Shown one piece after another: positions 15,083 to 22,335 of a stretch of 26,695 nt of DNA. Positions within the stretch are counted from its first letter, which is position 1; the number at the start of each line of letters is the position of its first letter. The notes beneath the pieces are model-generated. The model saw nothing but the letters and a program-made list of their open reading frames with translations, ran no database searches and was not told the DNA's origin. The position numbers and the translations under genes were made by a program. Location: NCBI GenBank assembly GCA_964457415.1, contig CAYWFB010000018.1, forward strand, positions 1 to 26,695, read 5' to 3'. The stretch comes from Fimenecus sp964457415 (GTDB lineage: Bacteria > Bacillota > Clostridia > Oscillospirales > Acutalibacteraceae).

Positions 15083-17686
15083 TTATTTCTCCTCTTCGTA
15101 TAATTCAATGTTGCGGCGTATGGTGTCCTTGGATAAGGGGCGGTCAAGCTCCTCGAGAAACGCAGTGATCTCGCTGCGCACCGCAGTCACCTCTGCTTCA
15201 AATTCGCGGCTCGTCATTCGCAGTACGCCTGCACCGACAGCGGAAAGCTGTAAAAGTCCGTCGGAGGTAACGACGCGGACGTTATAATTCCTGCCGATTT
15301 TTAGAACAAGGCGTTCAATGTAGGCATCGGCTGTTTCATCCTCTGACGTATAGACGACGTTTATGCCGTCACGGTCAAGCTTTCGCTCAAGGGCACCGGA
15401 TACGTTGTAAGCGTCGTATACGAGCACGATATTGCAGTTTTTGTATGCGCGGAAGCTTGCCAGCATGGTTTCAAGACGCGATCTTGCAAGATCAAGACCG
15501 GAGGCGCCGTCAGGGCGCAGAGCGTCCCAGCCGTGTATCACGTTGTAACCGTCGATTATGTAGTAAAGCGCGCTGCTTTTCGAGGCAACTGTCTCTTTCG
15601 TGCTGTAATCAACGCGGCGGCGTTCGCCGTATTGAGGGCGGCGGATGGGACCGAATTCACGCTCCATTATAGCCTCAAGCTCTTTGTCGTCTATCTTGAG
15701 ATTTTTCGCGATGATCCGAGGGGGAGGAAACTCATCAGATAGGGACTTCATAGCACCGGGATCAAGATGCATATAGCTTCTGACAGCGTTCCACTTTACG
15801 TTGAAGCCTGCGCCGTGAGCGCAGAAAACGGAATCGGGAGTGTGCGAGAGATCTGCTTCGGGATCGTAAGCGGCGGCGTTGACTACCTCCGCTTCATTGT
15901 GACAAGGATAATATCCACACACCTCAAAGGCGAATCTTCCCGTTCCGTGTGTGTATGAGATCAGCTCTGCAGCGTAGTTTCTCATTGCCGCAACGGGCGC
16001 TCTGCCCGAAATGGAGGAAAATCCGTCCCCCTCGTCCTCGGGGGAGCCAAAGGTTCCCCACATGGCACGAACATCGTTAATTGCCCGTCCTATCTGTGAA
16101 GACGGGACGGTTATCTTGTATGAATAGTAGGGCTCGAGCAGAATTGAACGGGCGCACATCAGTCCCTGACGGACGGCACGGTACGTTGCCTGACGGAAAT
16201 CACCGCCCTCCGTGTGCTTCGGATGCGCTCTGCCTGCAATAAGGGTGATACGCATATCGGTTATGGGAGAACCGATGAGCACACCGCGGTGAGTTCGCTC
16301 GCGAAGATGTGAGAGAATGAGTCTCTGCCAATTTCGTGAAAGGGCGTTCTGGCTGCAGGCGGAACGGAAAGTGAGTCCCGTGCCGGGACCCGTGGGCTCA
16401 AGGAAAAGATGTACCTCGGCGTAGTGGCGCAGAGGCTCAAAGTGACCGACGCCCGTAACGGGTGCGGCAATAGTCTCGCGATACATTATTCTTCCTGAGT
16501 CGATGGTAACGTCAATACCGAAGCGGTCGTATATCACGCGCTTCAGCACGTCCGTTTGCACCTCTCCCATAAGGCGGACGTTGATCTCTCCGAGACGCTC
16601 GTTATAAACGATATGAAGCTGTGGGTCTTCCTCCGTAAGCTGACGGAGTTTGGGGAAATATTCCCGCACGTCGCAGTATTCGGGCAAAAGCAGGCGGTAT
16701 TCAAGAACAGGTTCAAGAGTGGGGGCGGCGGCAGAACTTTCGGTGCCAAGTCCCTGACCGGGGTATGTGGATGAAAGTCCTGAAACGGCACAAACCGTAC
16801 CTGCCGTAACCTCCGTGACGGCTTCGGTGCGGTCACCGGAAAAAATTCTGATACCGGTGATCTTTTCCGAGACCTCGCCCTCGTCAGCAGGATAAGTGAC
16901 GGTGTTGCGTACTGCAAGCGTACCTCCCGTCAGCTTTATGTGGGTGAGTCTGCCGCCTTTTTCGTCCCGTGATATTTTGTATACACGGGCGCCAAACTCA
17001 GCGCCGTATTCCGAGGGGCGTGTGTACTCCGAAATGATACGTAAAAATTCCTCCACACCGTCATTTTTCAGCGCTGAGCCAAACGCACAGGGGAAGAGCC
17101 TGCGCTCGGCGATGAGCCGTCTGATCTCGTCATCGGAGATCCTGCCCGTATCAAGGAAGACCTCAAGCAGCTCCTCATCAAGAAGGGAAATATTCTCGTC
17201 TCGTTTCTCGCTGGAGCTTGTGAAGTCAACGCAGGCGACGTCGAGACGTGTTGTGAGATCGCGAAGCGCCGCTTCTCTGTCGGCGGTGGGAAGATCCATT
17301 TTGTTGACGAAAACGAAAGTGGGAACGGAGTAGCGTGCCAGAAGCTCCCAGAGCGTCTTCGTGTGATTCTGCACGCCCTCAGCGCCGTTTATAACGAGAA
17401 TGGCATAATCGATAACGGATAGCGTGCGCTCCGCCTCGGCGGAAAAATCAACGTGACCGGGGGTGTCCAGAAGCGTAAAGCTGCCGCTTTCGGTGTGCAC
17501 AGTCGCCGCCGCGGAGAATATTGTTATTCCGCGTTCCCGTTCAAGAGCATGCGTGTCGAGATGAGTGTCACCGTGATCAACACGGCCGATACGCTTGATC
17601 TTACCCGAGAGATAAAGGATAGCCTCGGCAAGGGTGGTCTTGCCGGAGTCAACGTGAGCAAGTATTCCGATGGTAAGTCCGTTCAT
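15083..17686 (-). CDS. Tet(M)-like ribosomal GTPase fused to a Rae1/YacP-type NYN ribonuclease domain
   Basis: An 867-residue fusion. The start at 17686 is chosen because AAAGGAGG (17700-17693) lies 6 bases before it. Residues 1 to about 690 are an EF-G/Tet(M)-like translation GTPase: P loop AHVDSGKT (10-17), ERERGITI (49-56), DTPGH (74-78), NKMD (128-131), then domains II-V. The region matching the Tet(M) loop YSPVST reads GRAHPKHTEGGDF, so tetracycline protection is doubtful. Residues about 705-867 match the NYN domain of B. subtilis Rae1 (YacP), an endonuclease that cuts mRNA in the ribosomal A site: IIDGYNVIHGW, LVYDAYNV, SEDETAD, VVTSD and a Ser/Arg/Glu-rich helix near SREFEAEV. The acidic residues near 712, 758, 785 and 809 would bind metal. 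It is coupled to topB. The fusion and both families are seen; a ribosome-targeted mRNA cleavage role is inference. Confidence 0.9.
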   Translation of the reverse strand: MNGLTIGILAHVDSGKTTLAEAILYLSGKIKRIGRVDHGDTHLDTHALERERGITIFSAAATVHTESGSFTLLDTPGHVDFSAEAERTLSVIDYAILVINGAEGVQNHTKTLWELLARYSVPTFVFVNKMDLPTADREAALRDLTTRLDVACVDFTSSSEKRDENISLLDEELLEVFLDTGRISDDEIRRLIAERRLFPCAFGSALKNDGVEEFLRIISEYTRPSEYGAEFGARVYKISRDEKGGRLTHIKLTGGTLAVRNTVTYPADEGEVSEKITGIRIFSGDRTEAVTEVTAGTVCAVSGLSSTYPGQGLGTESSAAAPTLEPVLEYRLLLPEYCDVREYFPKLRQLTEEDPQLHIVYNERLGEINVRLMGEVQTDVLKRVIYDRFGIDVTIDSGRIMYRETIAAPVTGVGHFEPLRHYAEVHLFLEPTGPGTGLTFRSACSQNALSRNWQRLILSHLRERTHRGVLIGSPITDMRITLIAGRAHPKHTEGGDFRQATYRAVRQGLMCARSILLEPYYSYKITVPSSQIGRAINDVRAMWGTFGSPEDEGDGFSSISGRAPVAAMRNYAAELISYTHGTGRFAFEVCGYYPCHNEAEVVNAAAYDPEADLSHTPDSVFCAHGAGFNVKWNAVRSYMHLDPGAMKSLSDEFPPPRIIAKNLKIDDKELEAIMEREFGPIRRPQYGERRRVDYSTKETVASKSSALYYIIDGYNVIHGWDALRPDGASGLDLARSRLETMLASFRAYKNCNIVLVYDAYNVSGALERKLDRDGINVVYTSEDETADAYIERLVLKIGRNYNVRVVTSDGLLQLSAVGAGVLRMTSREFEAEVTAVRSEITAFLEELDRPLSKDTIRRNIELYEEEK

Positions 17687-17720
17687 TTTTTGCCTCCTTT
17701 CGGTTGTTGCTGCGGAGATG

Positions 17721-17755
17721 CGCCCCCGTCGAGAAGTCTCGGCGGGGGCGTTTTT
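17721..17755. other. Strong GC-rich hairpin with T-run on the plus strand
   Basis: A stem of about 12-14 bp (17721-17734 with 17737-17750) is followed on the plus strand by TTTTT, as in a terminator. The flanking genes both read on the minus strand, where no T-run follows. For them it is a stable leader hairpin starting 18 bases after the EIIC stop and ending 34 bases before the GTPase fusion start. It may stop antisense transcription or act as an RNA processing or stability element. Confidence 0.7.
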
Positions 17756-17768
17756 GGATGCTGCTCTC

Positions 17769-18776
17769 TTAGAATTGTTCAAGTTTCATATATCCCGGCT
17801 TTATGTATCCGAGACGGCGTCCCGCGAAATCGAACATAAGTGTCAGAACGGCAGGAAGCACGAAATGCATCATCAATATCTCAGCGGCGATAAGCGCAGG
17901 ATGCGCGGTGCCTGACATAGCGTCGTATGCGCCAAACTGACCCACGAAGCCGGACGTACCCATTCCGGCGCCCATAGATGTGTTTGTCATCTTCAGAAGT
18001 GCAGACGAGATGGGACCGAGAATTGCCGACGCGAGGGTGGGAGCGATCCATATCTGCGGATGACGGAGAATGTTATGGAACTGGAGCATCGAGGTGCCGA
18101 CACCAACGGAGATGGCACCGCCAAGTCCGTTGTCGCGATAGGATGCAACGGCAAAACCCACCATCTGGCAAGCGCATCCAACGGCGGCGGCGCCGGCAGC
18201 TACACCGTCGATGCCGATCATTACACAAAGCGCAGCGGACGATATGGGCGCTGTCAGCGCCATACCAACGACGACGGCAACGACCATTCCCATCGGTATG
18301 GGGGCGTACTCCGTTGCCGAATTCACAAATTCACCGAGTGCTGTCATCATATCGTTGATGTAGGGACCTGCGTAAATACCCGCGAGACCTCCCGTGACAA
18401 TGGTGACGAGAGGGGTGATGATGATGTCAAGCTTCGTTTTTGATGCAACGAGAGATGCCAGTTCGCCTCCGACGAGGGTGGCGATATACGCACCTACCGG
18501 ACCGCCGTGAACGTAGCCGATAGCACCGGCTACGGCGGAGGAGAAAATAACGAGAGGCTTTTCGCCAAGTCCCCACGCTATAGCCGCACCGATAGCGGCG
18601 CCAACTACGTGAGTTGACGTGGCAACCTCGGCGAGAGGTGCCAAAAACGAAAGAAATGATATTGTTGCAAACTGCTTTAAGATCGTGCCTATGATGAGGG
18701 ATGCAAAAAGTCCCTTTGCCATGGCGCTCATAGCGTCTATAAAGTATCTTCTGCAAATGCGTTTGATGAAATTCAT
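17769..18776 (-). CDS. PTS-type EIIC membrane protein (EIIC_2 family), orphan
   Basis: A 335-residue polytopic membrane protein rich in Gly and Ala, with about eight to ten hydrophobic segments. Signature-like stretches are GAAIGAAIAWGLGEKPLVIFSSAV, GGPVGAYIATLVGGELAS, APISSAALCVMIG and GGAISVGVGTSMLQFHN. It resembles the stand-alone PTS EIIC_2 proteins that lack attached IIA and IIB domains, and no IIA, IIB, HPr or EI gene is nearby. AAAGGA lies 10 bases before the start inside the end of the upstream GH43 gene, whose stop abuts this start. The substrate is unknown; the GH43 neighbours suggest an arabinose- or xylose-containing sugar, but this is guilt by association. Confidence 0.82.
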   Translation of the reverse strand: MNFIKRICRRYFIDAMSAMAKGLFASLIIGTILKQFATISFLSFLAPLAEVATSTHVVGAAIGAAIAWGLGEKPLVIFSSAVAGAIGYVHGGPVGAYIATLVGGELASLVASKTKLDIIITPLVTIVTGGLAGIYAGPYINDMMTALGEFVNSATEYAPIPMGMVVAVVVGMALTAPISSAALCVMIGIDGVAAGAAAVGCACQMVGFAVASYRDNGLGGAISVGVGTSMLQFHNILRHPQIWIAPTLASAILGPISSALLKMTNTSMGAGMGTSGFVGQFGAYDAMSGTAHPALIAAEILMMHFVLPAVLTLMFDFAGRRLGYIKPGYMKLEQF

Positions 18777-19718
18777 TTATTGAGAATCCTTTGATGAAAT
18801 GCTTTCAAGGGGAAAAGCTGCGATAATATCTGATAGCTCCTCCTCCGTGATATGGATCACATAGCCGTGTCGGGGCGTGAAGTCGAAGGAATACTCGCCG
18901 TCCGAAAGCTGACGGTAATGTATAAAATCTTCTGTTTCCGCCATAACGTACTTGTGTCCGTTGAAAGGCGTGCCGTCGGCACACACTATCCACTTGTTTT
19001 TATCGATGAGCCTATATGCGTTGCTTCCCTCAACGAGCATCCGATCTCCGGAATCGGTGACGAAGGGGATCTCATCGTCGAGGAAACGGAAATTGCCCGT
19101 GAGGCTATCCGACACCGTTATCCTGCGTCCGCTGACGTACATAAGATAACGGTCGTGCAGTTCATCCCGTATGATGTCGCCGTCAATAACGCTGTCTTCG
19201 TTTATCATGATCTCCGGTACGGTGTAGGTCTCGGGATCAAAAAGATCACGTGCGTAGTGGCGACACATAACGGTGCCGACAGAGGTCTCTGTCTTTGCGC
19301 ACTGAAGGGTGAGATAGATCATATACGCATCTTTTTCCGGACACCATACGATCTGCGGTGCCCAGGCGCGGTTGCAGGTCTCGTATCCGTAAAAACGCTT
19401 ATAATCAATGAGGATGCAGTCGTCAAACTCACCGTTTTTTGGGATGAGATCACGGCTCTTGAAAACAGCGATGGTTGACTGTGACGTCCAGCCGAGACGG
19501 CATTTCATATCGGTCGCAACGATATAGAAGTAATCGTCCTCTCCGCGGAAAACGAAAGGATCGCGTATGCCGCCCGTGCCTATATTTGAAACGAATACAG
19601 GCTCTCCCCCGTTTAAGGACTTGTAATTGTAGCCGTCGCGGGAGATGCCGTAGTAAAGCTTTTCGTTTTCGTTATCGGTGAAATAAGCAAACAAATAAGC
19701 CGTGTAATTGCGTTTCAT
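18777..19718 (-). CDS. Glycoside hydrolase family 43-like enzyme, cytoplasmic
   Basis: A 313-residue five-bladed beta-propeller enzyme of the GH43/arabinanase type. The expected three acidic residues are visible: Asp in GIRDPFVF (general base), Asp in VIDGDI (pKa modulator) and Glu in LVEGSN (general acid). RAWAPQIVW is also typical. There is no signal peptide, so it should act inside the cell. It is clearly a paralogue of the lipoprotein encoded 9 bases upstream, sharing the RDP...FRGED, ATDM...LGW, RAWAPQ and PRHG..I.IT blocks. The start has only a weak ribosome binding site. Substrate (arabinan, xylan or other) is not determined. Confidence 0.88.
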   Translation of the reverse strand: MKRNYTAYLFAYFTDNENEKLYYGISRDGYNYKSLNGGEPVFVSNIGTGGIRDPFVFRGEDDYFYIVATDMKCRLGWTSQSTIAVFKSRDLIPKNGEFDDCILIDYKRFYGYETCNRAWAPQIVWCPEKDAYMIYLTLQCAKTETSVGTVMCRHYARDLFDPETYTVPEIMINEDSVIDGDIIRDELHDRYLMYVSGRRITVSDSLTGNFRFLDDEIPFVTDSGDRMLVEGSNAYRLIDKNKWIVCADGTPFNGHKYVMAETEDFIHYRQLSDGEYSFDFTPRHGYVIHITEEELSDIIAAFPLESISSKDSQ

Positions 19719-19727
19719 AAAGAAAGA

Positions 19728-20813
19728 TCATCTGGGGAACGCGTCAAGAAGCGCGTCGTATTCGGCCTTTGTTATCGGAATAACGCTGCCGTGACGAGGG
19801 TTGAAATTGAAACGGTATTCGCTTCTGTCGAGAACCTCGAAGTTCTTAAGATCGGTGGTGTGCTCCATTACGAAATAGCCGCTGGTATAGGCGTCGGAGA
19901 TAAGGAGCCAGCCGCTGCCGTCGATGAGCTCGAAGGTGGTGGAGCCTTCAACGGCAAGTCCCGCTGGGGAAACGAGCTTGGATCTGTTGTAGGAATAGCC
20001 GCTGTTGAGCTTTTCGGAAGTGGTGAGTCTGATGCCGCCGGAGGTCTCATCCTTGAAGAACATATAGTAAAGACCGTCGTGATAGATGATGTCAGCATCG
20101 ATAGCGGAGTTGCCGTTTGTGGGGGCAAGAAGAAGCTCGGGATCGGAAGATAGAGTCTTCATGTCGGGGGAATAAACGTAATACATAAGCGTTCTGCCGT
20201 TGGTTGCGTTGGAGCAGAGAGCGAAGTAGATCATGTATTCGCCGCGTTCGGGATCCCAGATCGCTTGAGGTGCCCATGCGCGGGTGGTGTTTTTCGTAAC
20301 CTCGGAGGTGTTGTTGATCTTTATGACCGTTTCATCCGTCCAGTTTACAAGGTCTTCGGATTTCCAGGTGATGATGTTTCTGTTGCTGGACCAACCGAGT
20401 TCGGATCTCATATCCGTGGCGATCATGTAGTAGCAGCCGTCTTCACCGCGGAAGATATAGGGGTCGCGAACGCATTCGGTGCCGCTCTGGGAGATAATGA
20501 CAGGCTTGTTTCTGTTGATCACCTTGTACTTATAGCCATCGGTGCTGAGAGCGAAGTATATGCGCTCCTGTTCGGGGGAGTTGCCGATGAAGAATGCGAA
20601 AAGATAGCCGTAATATTCCGGTTTTTCTTCTTCCACGATCTCTTCGGTTTCGGATTCCGTCTCTGTGCCGGCAACGGTTTCGGCAATGGTTTCGGTGCCG
20701 GTTTCGATGCCGAGATCGGTATCAGAATTCGTGTCTGCGGGATCGTTTCCGCTGCAAGCTGCGAGAGACATGAGCATAACAATGCATAAAATGAGTGCGA
20801 TCAAGCGTTTCAT
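19728..20813 (-). CDS. Glycoside hydrolase family 43-like lipoprotein
   Basis: A 361-residue lipoprotein. The start at 20813 is chosen because the signal peptide begins there (MKRLIALILCIVML) with a GAGG site upstream; the frame extends further without support. The lipobox LAAC ends at Cys20. An acidic Thr/Glu-rich linker (about 21-65) precedes the beta-propeller domain. That domain has Asp in CVRDPYIF, Asp in AIDADI and Glu in AVEGST as the catalytic set, plus RAWAPQAIW. It would act on the outer face of the membrane on arabinose- or xylose-type polysaccharide. It is first in a run of five minus-strand genes and is followed 9 bases later by its cytoplasmic paralogue, giving an outside/inside pair. 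Confidence 0.9.
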   Translation of the reverse strand: MKRLIALILCIVMLMSLAACSGNDPADTNSDTDLGIETGTETIAETVAGTETESETEEIVEEEKPEYYGYLFAFFIGNSPEQERIYFALSTDGYKYKVINRNKPVIISQSGTECVRDPYIFRGEDGCYYMIATDMRSELGWSSNRNIITWKSEDLVNWTDETVIKINNTSEVTKNTTRAWAPQAIWDPERGEYMIYFALCSNATNGRTLMYYVYSPDMKTLSSDPELLLAPTNGNSAIDADIIYHDGLYYMFFKDETSGGIRLTTSEKLNSGYSYNRSKLVSPAGLAVEGSTTFELIDGSGWLLISDAYTSGYFVMEHTTDLKNFEVLDRSEYRFNFNPRHGSVIPITKAEYDALLDAFPR

Positions 20814-20850
20814 AAGAGTTTTACCTCGGAGAATTGTAATATTATATATT

Positions 20851-20879
20851 ATTATACAATAACATTCGCTTTTTCGCAA
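20851..20879 (-). promoter_or_regulatory. Sigma-A promoter of the GH43-EIIC-GTPase-topB run
   Basis: On the minus strand TTGCGA (20879-20874), a 17-base spacer ending in TG and TATAAT (20856-20851) lie about 40 bases before the lipoprotein start. A perfect -10 box and correct spacing support it. Confidence 0.75.
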
Positions 20880-20959
20880 TCGGATTGTTGTTAATAATCG
20901 GAAAAAATTACGCTATAAACGAATTGACGACTGAATTATTAAAAAAATGTTTGGCTATA

Positions 20960-20988
20960 TTGACAATGTAACAATGTTACGCTATAAT
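20960..20988 (+). promoter_or_regulatory. Perfect consensus sigma-A promoter of the yhbD-bactofilin operon
   Basis: TTGACA (20960-20965), exactly 17 bases and TATAAT (20983-20988) match the consensus in all twelve positions. Such a strong promoter normally needs a repressor, and two palindromes lie in it. Confidence 0.92.
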
Positions 20989-21002
20989 AGTAACAATGTT
21001 AC
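20968..21002 (+). promoter_or_regulatory. Double palindromic operator GTAACAATGTTAC
   Basis: Two identical 13-base palindromes (half-sites GTAACA and TGTTAC around one base) lie at 20968-20980, filling the promoter spacer, and at 20990-21002, covering the expected transcription start. Their centres are 22 bases apart, two turns of the helix, so two dimers would sit on the same face. A repressor here would block polymerase; a MerR-type activator could instead remodel the spacer. The first gene product, a MerR-type regulator, is the obvious candidate binder. Confidence 0.8.
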
Positions 21003-21017
21003 GAACAAGGAGGGCGT

Positions 21018-21413
21018 ATGGTACAGGAGCTGATTTCAAAAAAAGAACTGCTTGAGACCTACGGCATATCTTACGGTACGCTTTACCGTTGGCAAAGAAC
21101 GGGACTGATACCGAAGGAGTGGTTTATCAAAAAATCGACGGAGACGGGGCAGGAGACTTATTTCCCACGGGACCTTATCACGGAAAGAGTGAATTACATT
21201 ATCCTCGGAAAGGATACCGCATCCCTTGAGGAGCTTGCTGCCATCGTGAACGGTAAAGCTGAAGAGGAGATGATCCTCGTTATAGAAACGGGGTACGGCG
21301 CGGAAAGGATCCCCCTCGAACAAATAAAAAACATCACGATCACGGGCGGCGGTAAGACCCTTGGCATCGACGAGATCGTGAGTATTCTGAAAGATCAAAA
21401 AACAACAAAATAA
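21018..21413 (+). CDS. YhbD-like MerR-type DNA-binding regulator (DUF4004)
   Basis: A 131-residue protein resembling B. subtilis YhbD. The N-terminal helix-turn-helix (about 4-70) has ISKKELLETYGISYGTLYRWQRTGLIPKEWF and the following KKSTETGQETYFPRDLI, which is characteristic of the family. A mostly helical and acidic C-terminal part (about 75-131) carries EEMILVIETGYG. AAGGAGGG lies 4 bases before the ATG. It sits directly behind a consensus promoter with two palindromes and 15 bases before a bactofilin-like gene, matching the yhbD-yhbE-yhbF order of Bacillus. Autoregulation and control of the polymer gene are inferred; the signal is unknown. Confidence 0.88.
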   Translation: MVQELISKKELLETYGISYGTLYRWQRTGLIPKEWFIKKSTETGQETYFPRDLITERVNYIILGKDTASLEELAAIVNGKAEEEMILVIETGYGAERIPLEQIKNITITGGGKTLGIDEIVSILKDQKTTK

Positions 21414-21428
21414 AGAAAGGCAAAAACT

Positions 21429-22247
21429 ATGGGAGATTTGATAATCAGCGGCGCCGGAAGTGTTACCGGCGGTACGTATAACACAGTTTCCGTATCCGGA
21501 TCGGGCAAGATAAAAGGAAACGTCATTTGTAAGTCGTATAAGACATCGGGATCTTCACATCTGGACGGAGACCTTGAATGCGAAAGCTTTGGCTGCTCCG
21601 GTGCTGCAAAGCTGAACGCTTTGAAATGTGAGGGCACCGTGAGAATTTCGGGCGCACTTTCCGCAGGCGGTGGTATCACTGCGGGGGAGGTTGGTGTTTC
21701 CGGCTCTCTTAGCTGCGGAGGGGAGCTTGCGGGCCGTGATCTTGTCAAGGTGTCGGGATCGGTAAAATGCGACGGCAGTATCACTTCCGGCGGCGAATTC
21801 CGTTCCTCGGGAAAAACGCTCGTCAAAGGCGGCATTTCCGCAGAAACGATATATATATCGGGCGCCTGTGACGTGGGAGGACTTATAAACGGCGAGGTAA
21901 TCGAGATCGCCCTCACTCACGGAAACTGCTGCAAAGCAGGGGCAGTGGGAGGCGCCGAGATCACGGTAAAGCGTAAGAACGAAAGCGACGGCGGAAATAT
22001 AATAGAAGCCTTGAGAGGTTTCGTCGTTGACGTGAGAAAGGCGTTCTTCCCCGACCGCGACGCGGAGACTTATTTTGAGACCGACACCATTGAAGGCGAT
22101 ACTATATCCCTCGAATATACCTGCGCGAACGTCGTGAGAGGCAAAGATATCATTATCGGAGAAGGCTGTAAGATAGCGCGTGTTGAATATACGGGTAAAG
22201 TTACGTACAGCGACGCTGTTGAGATCGGTGAAATGGTTGAGATCTGA
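21429..22247 (+). CDS. Bactofilin-like polymer-forming protein (YhbE/YhbF type)
   Basis: A 272-residue protein with many short turns of alternating Gly/Ser and hydrophobic residues (VSGSGKIKGNVICK, SGALSAGGGITAGEVGVSG, VSGSVKCDGSITSGG), the pattern of a right-handed beta-helix as in bactofilins. After about residue 175 comes a less regular segment (KRKNESDGG... AFFPDRDAETYFETD), then a further beta stretch (about 225-272) ending YSDAVEIGEMVEI. It has no signal peptide or membrane segment. It lies 15 bases after the YhbD-like regulator, under the same promoter, and ends before a terminator. It probably assembles into non-polar filaments; its cellular role here is unknown. Confidence 0.85.
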   Translation: MGDLIISGAGSVTGGTYNTVSVSGSGKIKGNVICKSYKTSGSSHLDGDLECESFGCSGAAKLNALKCEGTVRISGALSAGGGITAGEVGVSGSLSCGGELAGRDLVKVSGSVKCDGSITSGGEFRSSGKTLVKGGISAETIYISGACDVGGLINGEVIEIALTHGNCCKAGAVGGAEITVKRKNESDGGNIIEALRGFVVDVRKAFFPDRDAETYFETDTIEGDTISLEYTCANVVRGKDIIIGEGCKIARVEYTGKVTYSDAVEIGEMVEI

Positions 22248-22267
22248 AGTTGATCGTCAGTAATATT

Positions 22268-22309
22268 GAAAAAGCACGATTTTTACAAATGCAGAAATCG
22301 CGCTTTTTC
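22268..22309. terminator. Convergent terminator between bactofilin and AraC genes
   Basis: GAAAAAGC/GCTTTTTC and CGATTT/AAATCG stack into a stem of 14 pairs with one A-C mismatch (22268-22282 with 22295-22309). A-rich and T-rich flanks make it usable in both directions; the two genes converge here. Confidence 0.7.
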
Positions 22310-22335
22310 TGTTATTCAAATGTAGAAAAGCATCG

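Noticed and set aside
15083..17686. Tetracycline resistance gene of the tet(M) class
   Set aside because: The GTPase resembles Tet(M), but the drug-contact loop differs, a nuclease domain is fused and no mobile element surrounds it, so resistance is not supported.
17687..17782. 32-residue N-terminal extension of the GTPase fusion
   Set aside because: The extension crosses a strong hairpin and overlaps the EIIC gene end, and an ideal AAAGGAGG site marks the internal start at 17686.
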